Of a stretch of DNA of 64,000 nt, positions 8,614 to 17,189 are shown piece after piece; the first letter of the stretch is position 1; every line of letters starts with the position of its first letter. Below the pieces are notes generated by a model. That model worked only from the letters and a program-made list of their open reading frames with translations, ran no database searches and was not told the DNA's origin. The translations under genes were made by a program, and so were the position numbers. This stretch comes from an uncultured Lachnospiraceae bacterium (GTDB taxonomy: Bacteria; Bacillota; Clostridia; Lachnospirales; Lachnospiraceae): contig CAJTXN010000005.1 of assembly GCA_910583605.1 (NCBI GenBank), positions 111,668 through 175,667 of the forward strand, written 5' to 3'.

Positions 8614-10077
8614 ATGAGAAAAAACGGTTATAAAACATCAGTAAAACGGATTGCTGCAGGGGTACTGGCGGCAGCAATGTTTTTGTCATTCACTGCCTGC
8701 GGAGGAACAAAGGAGGAAAAGGTGGAAAAGCCGTCGGAATCACCGGTTCCAACCGTGGAACGGGTGCAGGCGGACTGGGTGGATACGGCCATTTTATATG
8801 AGGTAAATCTCCGCCAGTATACGGAGGAAGGAACTTTTCAGGCATTTTCCCGGCATTTGGAACGGTTAAAGAAAATGGGAGTGAACACTCTTTGGTTTAT
8901 GCCAATTTATACCATTGCCCAGGAGAATAAAAAGGGCAGCCTTGGCTCCTATTATGCGATTAAAGATTATTACAGTGTTGATGATGAGTTCGGAACTCTG
9001 GAAGATTTTCAGGCGCTGGTGGAGCAGGCTCATTCCATGGGATTTCATGTGATACTGGACTGGGTGGCAAACCATACCGGATGGGATCACACCTGGATTA
9101 CGGAGCACCCGGAATATTATCTGAAAGATGAGTCGGGAAATATCATTTCTCCGGTTGACCAGGACTGGGATGATGTGGCGCAGCTGGATTATACAAATCC
9201 GGAAATGAGAAAAGCCATGATCGATGCCATGAAATACTGGATTAATGATATCGGCGTTGACGGATTCCGCTGCGATTATGCCCAGGGAGTGCCGGTGGAT
9301 TTCTGGGAAGAGGCCAGAACGGAGCTGGACAAAATCAAACCGGTTTATATGGTGGCAGAGGACGGAACCCAGAGCAATAGTTTTATGAATCATGCCTTTG
9401 ACAGCGATTATAATTTTGCGGTTTACAATATGCTGGAACAGATTGCCAGAGGCGGAAATAAAGCGGATGACCTGGCTTATAAACTGGATGTGACACTGCC
9501 GGACGGAGCATTTGCCATGAATTTTCTGGATAACCATGATAAAAATACTTATGACGGAACGTTAAACAAAAGATTCGGAGAAGATGCGATTGGTGTATTT
9601 ACCAGCTTTATATTTACCATTCCGGGAATGCCTCTGATCTATTCCGGTCAGGAGGAAAGCATGGAGCTTAGTCTGGAATTTTTTGAAAAAGATGTTATTC
9701 CTTTCGGAACATATAAATACAGTGAACTTCTTACCGCATTATGTACGATAAAAAGTAATTATAAGGCTCTGAATAATAATTACACCGGCGGTCAGCTTGT
9801 GATTCATGAAGATGATAACAGGAAAGTATTGGCATATTCCAGAACAAGGGAGGACAAGACCATTACCGTGGTGGTGAATATGTCTGATGAAGAACAGCAG
9901 GTGGAGTTTAAGGACAAAATCGTTACCAGTCAGGTACTTCTTCATGGCAATACAGACGGCATAATCACGAATAATACTATAGACGGCAGTATCAGAGAGG
10001 ATATTTCGGAGACCGTTAAGAATAAAGACCTGAAGAAACTTGCGCCATGGGAATATTATGTTTTGGTTTGTGAGTAA
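8614..10077 (+). CDS. Lipoprotein alpha-amylase family (GH13) glycosidase
   Basis: 487 residues from ATG 8614, chosen for AGAAAGGA six bases upstream; an ATG at 8596 lacks one. A lipoprotein signal ends in the lipobox FTAC with Cys29, so the enzyme is tethered outside the membrane. The GH13 barrel follows: GVNTLWFMPI, then region I DWVANHTGWDH, nucleophile Asp221 in GFRCDYA, acid/base Glu249 in MVAEDGT, and Asp309 in FLDNHD. GMPLIYSGQE closes the barrel and a small beta domain follows. It should cleave alpha-glucosidic bonds in starch- or glycogen-derived oligosaccharides at the cell surface. Exact subfamily and specificity are not clear. It stands alone; a weak hairpin follows at 10092. Confidence 0.92.
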   Translation: MRKNGYKTSVKRIAAGVLAAAMFLSFTACGGTKEEKVEKPSESPVPTVERVQADWVDTAILYEVNLRQYTEEGTFQAFSRHLERLKKMGVNTLWFMPIYTIAQENKKGSLGSYYAIKDYYSVDDEFGTLEDFQALVEQAHSMGFHVILDWVANHTGWDHTWITEHPEYYLKDESGNIISPVDQDWDDVAQLDYTNPEMRKAMIDAMKYWINDIGVDGFRCDYAQGVPVDFWEEARTELDKIKPVYMVAEDGTQSNSFMNHAFDSDYNFAVYNMLEQIARGGNKADDLAYKLDVTLPDGAFAMNFLDNHDKNTYDGTLNKRFGEDAIGVFTSFIFTIPGMPLIYSGQEESMELSLEFFEKDVIPFGTYKYSELLTALCTIKSNYKALNNNYTGGQLVIHEDDNRKVLAYSRTREDKTITVVVNMSDEEQQVEFKDKIVTSQVLLHGNTDGIITNNTIDGSIREDISETVKNKDLKKLAPWEYYVLVCE

Positions 10078-10091
10078 GTACCATAGCAACT

Positions 10092-10121
10092 TTGCGATTT
10101 AAAGTTTCGCAAGTGTTTCTT
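10092..10121 (+). terminator. Weak intrinsic terminator after the GH13 gene
   Basis: TTGCGA (10092-10097) pairs with TCGCAA (10107-10112), with an interrupted U-rich tail GTGTTTCTTT. The stem is short and the tail imperfect, so read-through into upp is possible. Confidence 0.4.
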
Positions 10122-10151
10122 TACGAATAAAGAATAACAGGAGATAGTTAA

Positions 10152-10784
10152 ATGAATGAAAATGTAGTGATTCTTGAGCATCCACTGATCAAGCATAAAA
10201 TATCAATGTTGCGGGATAAGAATACGGGAACCAATGAGTTTAGAAAACTGATTGAAGAAATTGCCATGTTAATGGGTTATGAGGCGTTGCGGGACTTACC
10301 GGTAGAAAATGTGGAAGTTGAGACTCCGATTGAAAAGTGTATGACTCCGGTGATAGCCGGAAGAAAACTGGCAGTGGTGCCTATTTTAAGGGCCGGTCTG
10401 GGGATGGTCAGCGGTATTCTTGCGCTGACACCCAGTGCGAAAGTGGGTCATATCGGCTTGTGTCGCAACGAAGATACACATGAGCCGGAGGAATACTATT
10501 GTAAACTGCCGACACCAATTGATGAAAGGATTATCGTGGTAACCGACCCGATGCTGGCCACCGGAGGTTCTGCGGTGGCGGCTGTGGATTTTATTAAACA
10601 GCATGGAGGCAGGAAGATTAAATTTATGTCAATCATAGCGGCGCCGGAAGGTGTTGAGCGGTTAATGAATGCCCATCCCGATGTTCAGCTTTATGTGGGA
10701 CAAATGGACCGTTGTCTGAATGAAGAGGCATATATCTGTCCGGGACTGGGAGATGCCGGAGACAGAATTTTCGGAACAAAATAA
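10152..10784 (+). CDS. upp: Uracil phosphoribosyltransferase
   Basis: 210 residues, full length for the family, with AGGAG nine bases upstream of the ATG. It converts uracil and PRPP to UMP in the cytosolic pyrimidine salvage pathway. Diagnostic segments are the N-terminal VVILEHPLIKHKISMLRDKNTGTNEFR, given here in pieces as LEHPLIKHKISMLRDKNT and FRKLIEEI, then PILRAGLGMV, the PRPP loop VVTDPMLATGGSA, and the uracil-binding C-terminus ICPGLGDAGDRIFGTK. All are intact. It is a single gene here; no pyr operon or permease is adjacent. The housekeeping call is secure. Confidence 0.98.
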   Translation: MNENVVILEHPLIKHKISMLRDKNTGTNEFRKLIEEIAMLMGYEALRDLPVENVEVETPIEKCMTPVIAGRKLAVVPILRAGLGMVSGILALTPSAKVGHIGLCRNEDTHEPEEYYCKLPTPIDERIIVVTDPMLATGGSAVAAVDFIKQHGGRKIKFMSIIAAPEGVERLMNAHPDVQLYVGQMDRCLNEEAYICPGLGDAGDRIFGTK

Positions 10785-10874
10785 TGTAATATTTAGAAAT
10801 AAAAGTTTAATTTATGCACCTAACTTGTACCGATGAATATTATATAGTGAACAAACAAATAAGGAGACAACTGA

Positions 10875-11438
10875 ATGTCAGAAGAAAAGTTAAGTTCACA
10901 AGGCCTTTGTTCTAAAGCGCCGGGTCCAAAACCCCCATTTCCACCTCACGGACCGGGTCCAAAACCCCCGTATCCGCAACCGGGACCAGGCCCAAAACCG
11001 CCATATCCGTCACCGGGACCAGGCCCAAAACCGCCATATCCGCCGGGACCGGAACCAAAACCACCATATCCGGGACCAGAACCAAAACCACCATATCCGC
11101 CGCAGCCACCATGTCCCAGGCCGCCTGTGCAATCCATTTCGGAGGTAATAACTATGAAAGCATGTGAAACCGTTAATTATCATAAATCAAAAGTTAGTGT
11201 ACCGGTAGAGATAGAGCCGTTTGCCACTGTAGGTCAGATTACTACCAGATGCAACGGCGCTCCAATAATCACTCCGGGAGAACCTCACGGTTGTGAACAT
11301 TCCGACCATTGCTGTAAATTCGTTATTACACAGGAGGTGACAGTTGCAATTCCAATTGCCTTTGGTGCAAGAACGGCAATCGGGGATGAGATAGTAGAGT
11401 GTATGCTGGTTACGAATGACGAGAATGAGTTGGGATAA
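10875..11438 (+). CDS. Proline-rich repeat protein, possibly cell-surface or spore-coat related
   Basis: 187 residues with an AAGGAG ribosome binding site. Residues 15-80 consist of tandem repeats of about ten residues of the type GPGPKPPYP, degenerating to GPEPKPPYP. The C-terminal 100 residues form a separate domain with several Cys and His (TRCNGAP, HGCEHSDHCCKF) followed by a hydrophobic strand VTVAIPIAFGARTAIGDEI. There is no signal peptide. Such proline-rich spacers linked to Cys/His-rich domains occur in spore-coat or exosporium proteins of Clostridia, which is my best guess, but I know no close family. The DNA repeats could vary in copy number between strains. It is monocistronic: a terminator follows at 11496-11533. 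Confidence 0.7.
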   Translation: MSEEKLSSQGLCSKAPGPKPPFPPHGPGPKPPYPQPGPGPKPPYPSPGPGPKPPYPPGPEPKPPYPGPEPKPPYPPQPPCPRPPVQSISEVITMKACETVNYHKSKVSVPVEIEPFATVGQITTRCNGAPIITPGEPHGCEHSDHCCKFVITQEVTVAIPIAFGARTAIGDEIVECMLVTNDENELG

Positions 11439-11495
11439 GTGAAGGGATAATGGGGATTATAATAGATTATAGATAGTAGGTTTGAAAGAAGTATG

Positions 11496-11533
11496 ACTGC
11501 TGTACCTGGAAGGGTATGGCAGTTATATTTTTT
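11496..11533 (+). terminator. Intrinsic terminator of the proline-rich protein gene
   Basis: ACTGCTGTACC and GGGTATGGCAGT form a stem of about 11-12 bp including G-U wobbles, with a small loop, followed by TATATTTTTT. It ends transcription about 60-95 nt after the stop codon at 11438. Confidence 0.65.
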
Positions 11534-11966
11534 ACTGTAAAGAAGATTGAATTGTTGTTATATAGGGAGAAGTTTAAAATTATAAACATATGCGAATACA
11601 AACATAATTTTAAATCATTCACATATAATAAATTAAAGATATATGAAAGAGGGATTATTATTAATCAAAAAAATGAACTATTTTGTTTGAGCAGAAAACA
11701 TGATAATTATAAGAATCAAAGTAAACCTAATGAAAAAGGCAATAAAAAAATAACTATTAATAAAAAAAATATAGACCTGAATTTACATATGGAAATCATT
11801 GAAATAGTCTGTGAATAATTATAATGCATTATATGCGATTAGTTTGAGTGTAATTTAAAATTGTATAATTAAAGCAATAGTTGCTGCATCAATCAAATAA
11901 TATGATTGATGTAGCATTTTTTTACAAATTATTCCATATGTCTATTATATTGTGCATTAAATCTGA
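11534..11966. other. AT-rich intergenic region without a supportable gene, with a second terminator
   Basis: This stretch marks the shift to the AT-rich defence region. A reading frame from 11516 to 11818 exists, but its ATG lies inside the preceding terminator stem and it has no family resemblance. At 11883-11923 a stem built from GCATCAATCA and TGATTGATG, followed by seven Ts, is a good plus-strand intrinsic terminator. Its transcript of origin is unclear. Confidence 0.5.
11883..11923 (+). terminator. Intrinsic terminator upstream of the WYL regulator
   Basis: TGCATCAATCA (arm 1) and TGATTGATGTAGCA (arm 2) enclose a short AATAATA-like loop and are followed by a run of seven Ts. It insulates the WYL gene from upstream transcription. 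Confidence 0.7.
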
Positions 11967-11972
11967 TATAAT
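11964..11972 (+). promoter_or_regulatory. Extended -10 promoter of the WYL regulator gene
   Basis: TGATATAAT (11964-11972) is a perfect extended -10 element (TGnTATAAT). The -35 region is poor. The ribosome binding site AGAGGTG follows at 11978-11984. Confidence 0.55.
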
Positions 11973-11990
11973 GACTTAGAGGTGATTTAT

Positions 11991-12965
11991 TTGAGAGGAA
12001 AAGGAATAATCGATATATACATATTAGAAATTTTAGCAAGGTGTTCATCTGAGGAGCATAGACTTAGGCAGACGGATATAATGAAATATCTGGATAGAGA
12101 TTATAATCTAACAATTGGAAGAAATACGTTATCAGGTTATATACGGGAATTAAAAAGAGAACATTATATTGAAGGTGACAGAGGAGTATATTATGTAAGG
12201 AAGTTCACTAATAGTGAAATAAGAATTATGATTAATAATATAATATATTCCAAAGAAATTCCGCAACAGGATATTCGAGATATAGTAAATAAACTTAGAG
12301 ATATGGCCGATCCGGAATACAGAAAAAAACTAAATAATATATATCTCAGCGATTGTATAAATCGAACGGCTAATAACAATATAACTCAGAATATTGAACT
12401 TATAGAAAAAGCTATTGATAAATGCAGAAAAATCGAAATTGAAATATGTAATTACAATTTAAATGGAAAATTAGTTGTTTCTGGTAAACGTATAGTTAAT
12501 CCATATTATATAGTTGTTGAAAAATCAAGATATTATTTATTATGTTATGCAGAGCGGCAAGATATAGAACCAAGAAGGATTGACCGGATTAAAACGGTAA
12601 AGCTGCTGAATGAAAAACGTTTAGAGATTAATGAGATTGATAAATATAAAAATAATACATTTCAAATCAGCAGCTATATGCGAAAACAGATCTATATGTA
12701 TTCAGGAGATGATAGGCGCATAATTCTTAAAATTAAGATTAAAAATATAGGGGATTTTATTGATTGGTATGGAATGGATTATAAGATAATAGAATCTGGC
12801 GAAGAAGAAGCCATTCTCTCAATAGAAGCAAATGTAAACGCAGTATACTTTTGGGCATTACAATATGGAGAAATTGCTGAAATATTAGAACCAATAGAAT
12901 TGAGAGATAAAATAATTGATGGATTAGAAAGTATGCTGAAGAAATATAAAATAAAAAAGACTTGA
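11991..12965 (+). CDS. WYL-domain transcriptional regulator adjacent to the CRISPR locus
   Basis: About 324 residues. I favour the TTG at 11991 (AGAGGTG six bases upstream) over GTG 11982, which overlaps the ribosome binding site. An N-terminal winged-helix segment is visible: DIYILEILARCSSEEHRLRQ, then TLSGYIRELKREHYIEGDRGVYYV. A WYL domain spans about residues 135-210, with VNPYYIVVEKSRYYLLCYAE and RRIDRIKTVKLL, followed by a WCX-like C-terminal extension. WYL proteins bind ligands or nucleic acid and often control defence genes, including some CRISPR types. The gene ends 151 nt before cas9, and its stop codon overlaps the tracrRNA terminator. AT content is high like the cas genes, suggesting joint transfer. 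A role in controlling the CRISPR locus is inference from position. Confidence 0.85.
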   Translation: MRGKGIIDIYILEILARCSSEEHRLRQTDIMKYLDRDYNLTIGRNTLSGYIRELKREHYIEGDRGVYYVRKFTNSEIRIMINNIIYSKEIPQQDIRDIVNKLRDMADPEYRKKLNNIYLSDCINRTANNNITQNIELIEKAIDKCRKIEIEICNYNLNGKLVVSGKRIVNPYYIVVEKSRYYLLCYAERQDIEPRRIDRIKTVKLLNEKRLEINEIDKYKNNTFQISSYMRKQIYMYSGDDRRIILKIKIKNIGDFIDWYGMDYKIIESGEEEAILSIEANVNAVYFWALQYGEIAEILEPIELRDKIIDGLESMLKKYKIKKT

Positions 12966-12977
12966 ATCTCAAGTCTT
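12953..12977 (-). terminator. tracrRNA terminator, overlapping the WYL gene stop
   Basis: AAGACTTGA (12957-12965) and TCAAGTCTT (12969-12977) form a 9-bp stem with a 3-nt loop. On the minus strand it is followed by TTTTTT (12958-12953). On the plus strand the tail is TTAAAAA, so it is a weak terminator for the WYL gene and a good one for tracrRNA. Confidence 0.8.
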
Positions 12978-13050
12978 AAAAACTGCAACCGCAGTACCTA
13001 AAAAGGTGGTTTCGATTAAATCGTTATTTGAACTTGTAATGTAAAATCGT
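12953..13050 (-). ncRNA. tracrRNA of the type II-A CRISPR system
   Basis: Read on the minus strand. A predicted start near 13050 begins in an anti-repeat (13050-13026). It pairs with the crRNA repeat as an upper stem of 16 bp (tracr UACGAUUUUACAUUAC with GUAAUGUAGAAUCGUA, one G-U), then a bulge of AAGU opposite GA, then a lower stem UCAAAU with GUUUGA. This is the same bulge layout as the Streptococcus pyogenes duplex. Downstream come a nexus-like hairpin CGAUUUAAUCG, a hairpin ACCUUUUUAGGU, a hairpin ACUGCGGUUGCAGU, and a terminator stem AAGACUUGA/UCAAGUCUU with a U6 tail ending near 12953. A near-consensus promoter lies just upstream. Length is about 98 nt, normal for type II-A. Confidence 0.9.
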
Positions 13051-13061
13051 AACTATATAAT
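13034..13061 (+). promoter_or_regulatory. Candidate cas operon promoter
   Basis: TTGTAA (13034-13039), a 16-bp spacer and TATAAT (13056-13061) point at cas9. The -35 hexamer lies within the anti-repeat DNA and the -10 overlaps the tracrRNA -10 on the other strand. The cas9 ribosome binding site is GGGAGG at 13101-13106. Confidence 0.6.
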
Positions 13062-13085
13062 AAGTAAATTCTAAAGAAATGTCAA
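13057..13085 (-). promoter_or_regulatory. tracrRNA promoter
   Basis: On the minus strand TTGACA (13085-13080), a 17-bp spacer and TATTAT (13062-13057) give a near-perfect SigA promoter starting transcription near 13050, at the 5' edge of the anti-repeat. It faces the cas9 promoter and shares its -10 bases. Confidence 0.8.
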
Positions 13086-13115
13086 TATAAAAATAAATAC
13101 TGGGAGGAATTTTAT

Positions 13116-16100
13116 ATGAATAATAAAGAATACTTTTTAGGATTGGATATTGGAACTGGAAGTGTTGGCTGGGCTGTTACGGATACTCAATATAATTTAA
13201 TTAAGATTAACAGAAAATATGCATGGGGATCTGTTTTATTTGATACTGCCAACGGAGCAGAAGAGCGGAGAGTAAATCGATGTGCCAGAAGAAGGTATCA
13301 AAGAGAAAAACAAAGAATTAACTTGCTGCAGGAATTATTTGAAGAAGAAATATATAAGGTGGACAGTGGATTTTTTCATCGTTTAAATGAAAGTAGATAT
13401 GTATATGCGGATAAAAGGGATGAAAAGGGTGAAAAACCTGAATTACCGTATTCTTTGTTTGTAGATGAAAATTATACGGATGTAGATTATCACAGGGAAT
13501 TTCCTACAGTTTATCATTTGCGTAAGGCATTAATGACAGAGGACAGAGCATTCGATGTTCGTTTGCTGTATCTGGCAATTGCTCATATTATAAGAAACAG
13601 AGGGCATTTTTTATCCAATATGGGTATGGATGAAGTAAATTTAGATTTTAGTAAAATATTCGGAGACTTAATGAATTGCTGGAAAGAAAATATGGAGGAT
13701 GAAAGCCGGAATTCTGTTTTGGAATTAGAAAATGAAACAATTGAAAATATAGAAAAGATAATGAAAAATTCCGAGTTAACCAAAACTGCGAAGAAACAGA
13801 AGATTTTAGAGGAATTAAGTGGATTTAGCAAAGAATTTAAAGAATTAATTGCTTTAATTACAGGCGGAAAGGTATCTCTGGCAAAGCTGTTTGATAAAAA
13901 AGAATATGATACGCTGGAGATTGATAAAATATGCTTTGACGAGGCTTCCTTTGAAGAAAATGAAGAAATTTATGCCACCAATTTAGATGATTATTTTGAA
14001 ATAATTACTAAAGCAAAAGCGGTATATGACTGGATGATTTTATCAAATATTTTTAAAGATGATAAAAGTGGATATTTATCATGTGCAAAGGTTGCGGATT
14101 ATGAAAAACATAAAAGAGATTTAAAGAATCTGAAGGCGGCGATACGAAATGACAGCATTGGAGATGAGGAAGATAAAAGGAATTTATATAAGCAAACATT
14201 TGGTGTTCCTAAAAAGGGAGAAGAAAATTATTCAAAATATATTGGAATGACTGCATCAAAGGGAAGCAAGTTTGTAATAGACGGAGCAAAGTGCTCAAAA
14301 TATGATTTTTATAAATTTGTAAAAAAGAATATCATTCCAAAGTTAAAAGATGGGGAATTAAAAGAATATATTGAAAAAGAGATTTCATTAGAATCATTTA
14401 TGCCAAAAACAAGGGTAAAAGAAAATGCCATAATTCCATATCAGATTCATGCTAAGGAATTAAAGAAAATATTAGAATGTGCGGAAGCTTATATGCCATT
14501 TTTAAAAGAACGGGATGACAGCGGGAAAACAGTAAGTGAAAAAATCATGATGTTATTAACCTTCCGTGTACCTTATTATGTCGGTCCGTTAAACACTGCC
14601 AGTTCCCAGGCATGGGTTAAAAGAAATGGAACAGGACGGGTAACGCCTTGGAATTTTGAAACCATGATCAATGTAGATCTGAGTGCAGAAAAATTTATAG
14701 AACGAATGACAAGTAAATGTACATATTTAAAAAATGAGAAAGTATTGCCAAAAAGCTCCCTAGTCTATGAAGAATATATGGTATTGAACGAATTAAATAA
14801 GTTACAGATAAAGTCGGAACCCATAAGTGTAGAGTTAAAGAATGATATTTATCATGATTTGTTTGAGAGAAAATTAAAAGTAACTTTGAAGAAATTAGTA
14901 GATTATTTAAAGAGAGAAAAGGGTTATACGGATATTACAAAGGAAGACATCAGCGGTATCGACATTGATTTTAAATCTTCTTTAAAAAGTTATCATGCCT
15001 TTAAACGGGAATTTACTGATGTTAATCTTTCAGAGAGTGAAAAGGAAGATATCATCAAAGATATGACGTTGTTTGGCGCAGAACCCAAACTTCTAAAAAA
15101 ACGCTTATTTGCTAAATTTCCGGATTATGAAAGTCAGTTAAATTCGCTGATTAAATCTTTAAATTGTAATGGCTGGGGAAGGCTCTCTTATAAATTATTA
15201 AATGGAATTGCAGTGGAAATACCTGGTCAGGGAATGGTAGGAACTGTATTATATCAATTAAGAAATACAAACAACAATTTAATGGAGATTTTAGAGAAAA
15301 GCGGGTCTCCCTATGCAAAATTAATAGAGGAAGAGAATAAAACGGATGATAGTCATAAAATAAATTATGAGTTAGTCAAAGAATTGTATGTGTCACCAGC
15401 AACGAAACGTCAGATTTGGAAAGCGATTCAGGTAGTGGAAGAAATTTCTCATGCCATGGGACATCCGCCCAAAAGATTATTTGTTGAAATGGCAAGAGAA
15501 CATATGGAATCAAAGCGAAGTATTACACGGAAAAATAAATTATTGGATTTATATAAATCCATAAAAAATGAAAAAGAATTGTATGAAGAATTAAAGGGAC
15601 AGCCGGAAGATAAACTGCGAAGTGATAAACTTTATTTATATTATACACAGTTTGGCACTTGCGCCTATACCGGTAAAAAAATTGAATTAAGTGAATTGTT
15701 TAATAATAATTTGTATGATATTGACCATATTTATCCCCAGTCAAAAACCGCAGACGATAGTTTAGATAATCGTGTTTTGGTTTGTAAAGATTCAAATGGA
15801 TATAAATCAGATGTATATCCAATTGACAGTGATATACAGAAAAAAATGTGGAATATATGGTATTTATGGTATTCAAAAGGTTTAATCAGTAAAGAAAAAT
15901 ATAAAAGATTGACACGAACATCAGAATTGACCAATGATGAGCTGACAGGATTTATTAATCGGCAGTTGGTAGAAACAAGGCAAAGTACCAAGGAAATTAT
16001 GAAATTAATGAGACAGTTGCTGCCGGATACGGAATTGGTATATTCCAAGGCAGGAAATGTTTCAAGATTTCGGCAGAAATATAAAATTTTAAAAGTAAGA

Positions 16101-17189
16101 GAATTAAATGATTACCATCATGCAAGAGATGCATATTTAAATATTGTGGTTGGAAATGCATATCATTTAAGATTTACAAAAGATATTCGAAACTACTTTA
16201 TGAAATATGGAACTTATCGGACCTATAACCTGAAAAAAATGTTTGAAAAGGATATAACCTTTCAGGAGGAGGTTGCATGGAGAGCTGGAGAGAGGGGAAC
16301 CATACAGACCGTTTTAAGATTTATGAATTGTGATAAGGTTCTGGTAACCAGACAAACATTCGAAAGAAAAGGAGCATTGTTTGACGTCCAGCCAAAGAAA
16401 AAGGGAGAAGGGCAGGTTCCGATTAAAAGTGGAATTAATAATGAGAGGTTAGCTGTTATTGAAAAATATGGAGGATACAATGGAGCAACAATTTCTTATT
16501 TTACTTTGATAGAAGGACTGAAAAATAATAAAAATAAAAAACGATATATTATACCGGTTCCATTGTATCTGTGTCATAAAATAGAAAAAGATGAATTATA
16601 TGCAAAACAGTTTTTTGAAAAAGAGTCTAAATTATCTAATATAAGAATTATTAGAAAAATATTGATTCAGACATTAATGATTGATGAAGGATTTAAAATG
16701 AGGCTGGCAGGGAAATCAGGAACACAACTGATTTTTCATAATTCTAATGAATTGTCATTAAATAAAAAACATTTTAAGTGTTTAAAGGAAATAGAAAAAT
16801 TTATTCTTGACCGAAAAGATAAGCCGGATGCCACAATAAATGAGAAAAGTGAACTTGCAGGTAATCAAATGCTGGATATCTATAATATATTTATAGATAA
16901 ATTAATGAACTCAGTCTATTCGAAAGAGTTAGGAAAACATGGCGAATTTTTAAATAATGGATTGGAGCAATTCAATAAATTATCTTTAGAAGATCAGGCA
17001 ATACAGCTCCATGAATTATTAAAGTTTTTCCAATGTACACCAGAAATGCCTGATTTATCAAGAGTCGGAGGTAGTAAATCGATTGGTGCGATCCGGAGTT
17101 CCATGGATGTAACAAAAAGAAGCAAATTGGCAATTATACATCAATCGGTTACAGGCATTTATGAAAAAATTGAAAGGATAAACGAATGA
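13116..17189 (+). CDS. cas9: CRISPR-associated endonuclease Cas9 (type II-A)
   Basis: 1357 residues, in the usual type II-A size range, with ribosome binding site GGGAGG. It is the RNA-guided effector that cuts DNA matched by crRNA:tracrRNA. All catalytic centres are intact. RuvC-I is FLGLDIGTGSVGWAV with Asp11, and RuvC-II is LFVEMARE with Glu791. The HNH motif is YDIDHIYPQSK with His871, then DNRVLV. RuvC-III is YHHARDAYLN with His1002 and Asp1005. The arginine-rich bridge helix ERRVNRCARRRYQREKQR is present near residue 50, and recognition-lobe sequence fills about 90-750. The C-terminal 270 residues form the PAM-interacting region; the PAM cannot be read from sequence. It overlaps cas1 by 4 nt, indicating one operon cas9-cas1-cas2-csn2. 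Confidence 0.98.
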   Translation: MNNKEYFLGLDIGTGSVGWAVTDTQYNLIKINRKYAWGSVLFDTANGAEERRVNRCARRRYQREKQRINLLQELFEEEIYKVDSGFFHRLNESRYVYADKRDEKGEKPELPYSLFVDENYTDVDYHREFPTVYHLRKALMTEDRAFDVRLLYLAIAHIIRNRGHFLSNMGMDEVNLDFSKIFGDLMNCWKENMEDESRNSVLELENETIENIEKIMKNSELTKTAKKQKILEELSGFSKEFKELIALITGGKVSLAKLFDKKEYDTLEIDKICFDEASFEENEEIYATNLDDYFEIITKAKAVYDWMILSNIFKDDKSGYLSCAKVADYEKHKRDLKNLKAAIRNDSIGDEEDKRNLYKQTFGVPKKGEENYSKYIGMTASKGSKFVIDGAKCSKYDFYKFVKKNIIPKLKDGELKEYIEKEISLESFMPKTRVKENAIIPYQIHAKELKKILECAEAYMPFLKERDDSGKTVSEKIMMLLTFRVPYYVGPLNTASSQAWVKRNGTGRVTPWNFETMINVDLSAEKFIERMTSKCTYLKNEKVLPKSSLVYEEYMVLNELNKLQIKSEPISVELKNDIYHDLFERKLKVTLKKLVDYLKREKGYTDITKEDISGIDIDFKSSLKSYHAFKREFTDVNLSESEKEDIIKDMTLFGAEPKLLKKRLFAKFPDYESQLNSLIKSLNCNGWGRLSYKLLNGIAVEIPGQGMVGTVLYQLRNTNNNLMEILEKSGSPYAKLIEEENKTDDSHKINYELVKELYVSPATKRQIWKAIQVVEEISHAMGHPPKRLFVEMAREHMESKRSITRKNKLLDLYKSIKNEKELYEELKGQPEDKLRSDKLYLYYTQFGTCAYTGKKIELSELFNNNLYDIDHIYPQSKTADDSLDNRVLVCKDSNGYKSDVYPIDSDIQKKMWNIWYLWYSKGLISKEKYKRLTRTSELTNDELTGFINRQLVETRQSTKEIMKLMRQLLPDTELVYSKAGNVSRFRQKYKILKVRELNDYHHARDAYLNIVVGNAYHLRFTKDIRNYFMKYGTYRTYNLKKMFEKDITFQEEVAWRAGERGTIQTVLRFMNCDKVLVTRQTFERKGALFDVQPKKKGEGQVPIKSGINNERLAVIEKYGGYNGATISYFTLIEGLKNNKNKKRYIIPVPLYLCHKIEKDELYAKQFFEKESKLSNIRIIRKILIQTLMIDEGFKMRLAGKSGTQLIFHNSNELSLNKKHFKCLKEIEKFILDRKDKPDATINEKSELAGNQMLDIYNIFIDKLMNSVYSKELGKHGEFLNNGLEQFNKLSLEDQAIQLHELLKFFQCTPEMPDLSRVGGSKSIGAIRSSMDVTKRSKLAIIHQSVTGIYEKIERINE

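Noticed and set aside
10912..11137. Gly-rich and Val-rich minus-strand frames opposite the proline-rich gene
   Set aside because: They are mirror images of the Pro-rich repeats and have no ribosome binding sites.
11516..11818. 100-codon plus-strand frame after the proline-rich gene
   Set aside because: Its ATG lies in the 3' arm of an intrinsic terminator, the frame is A/T-biased low-complexity, and no family resemblance is seen.
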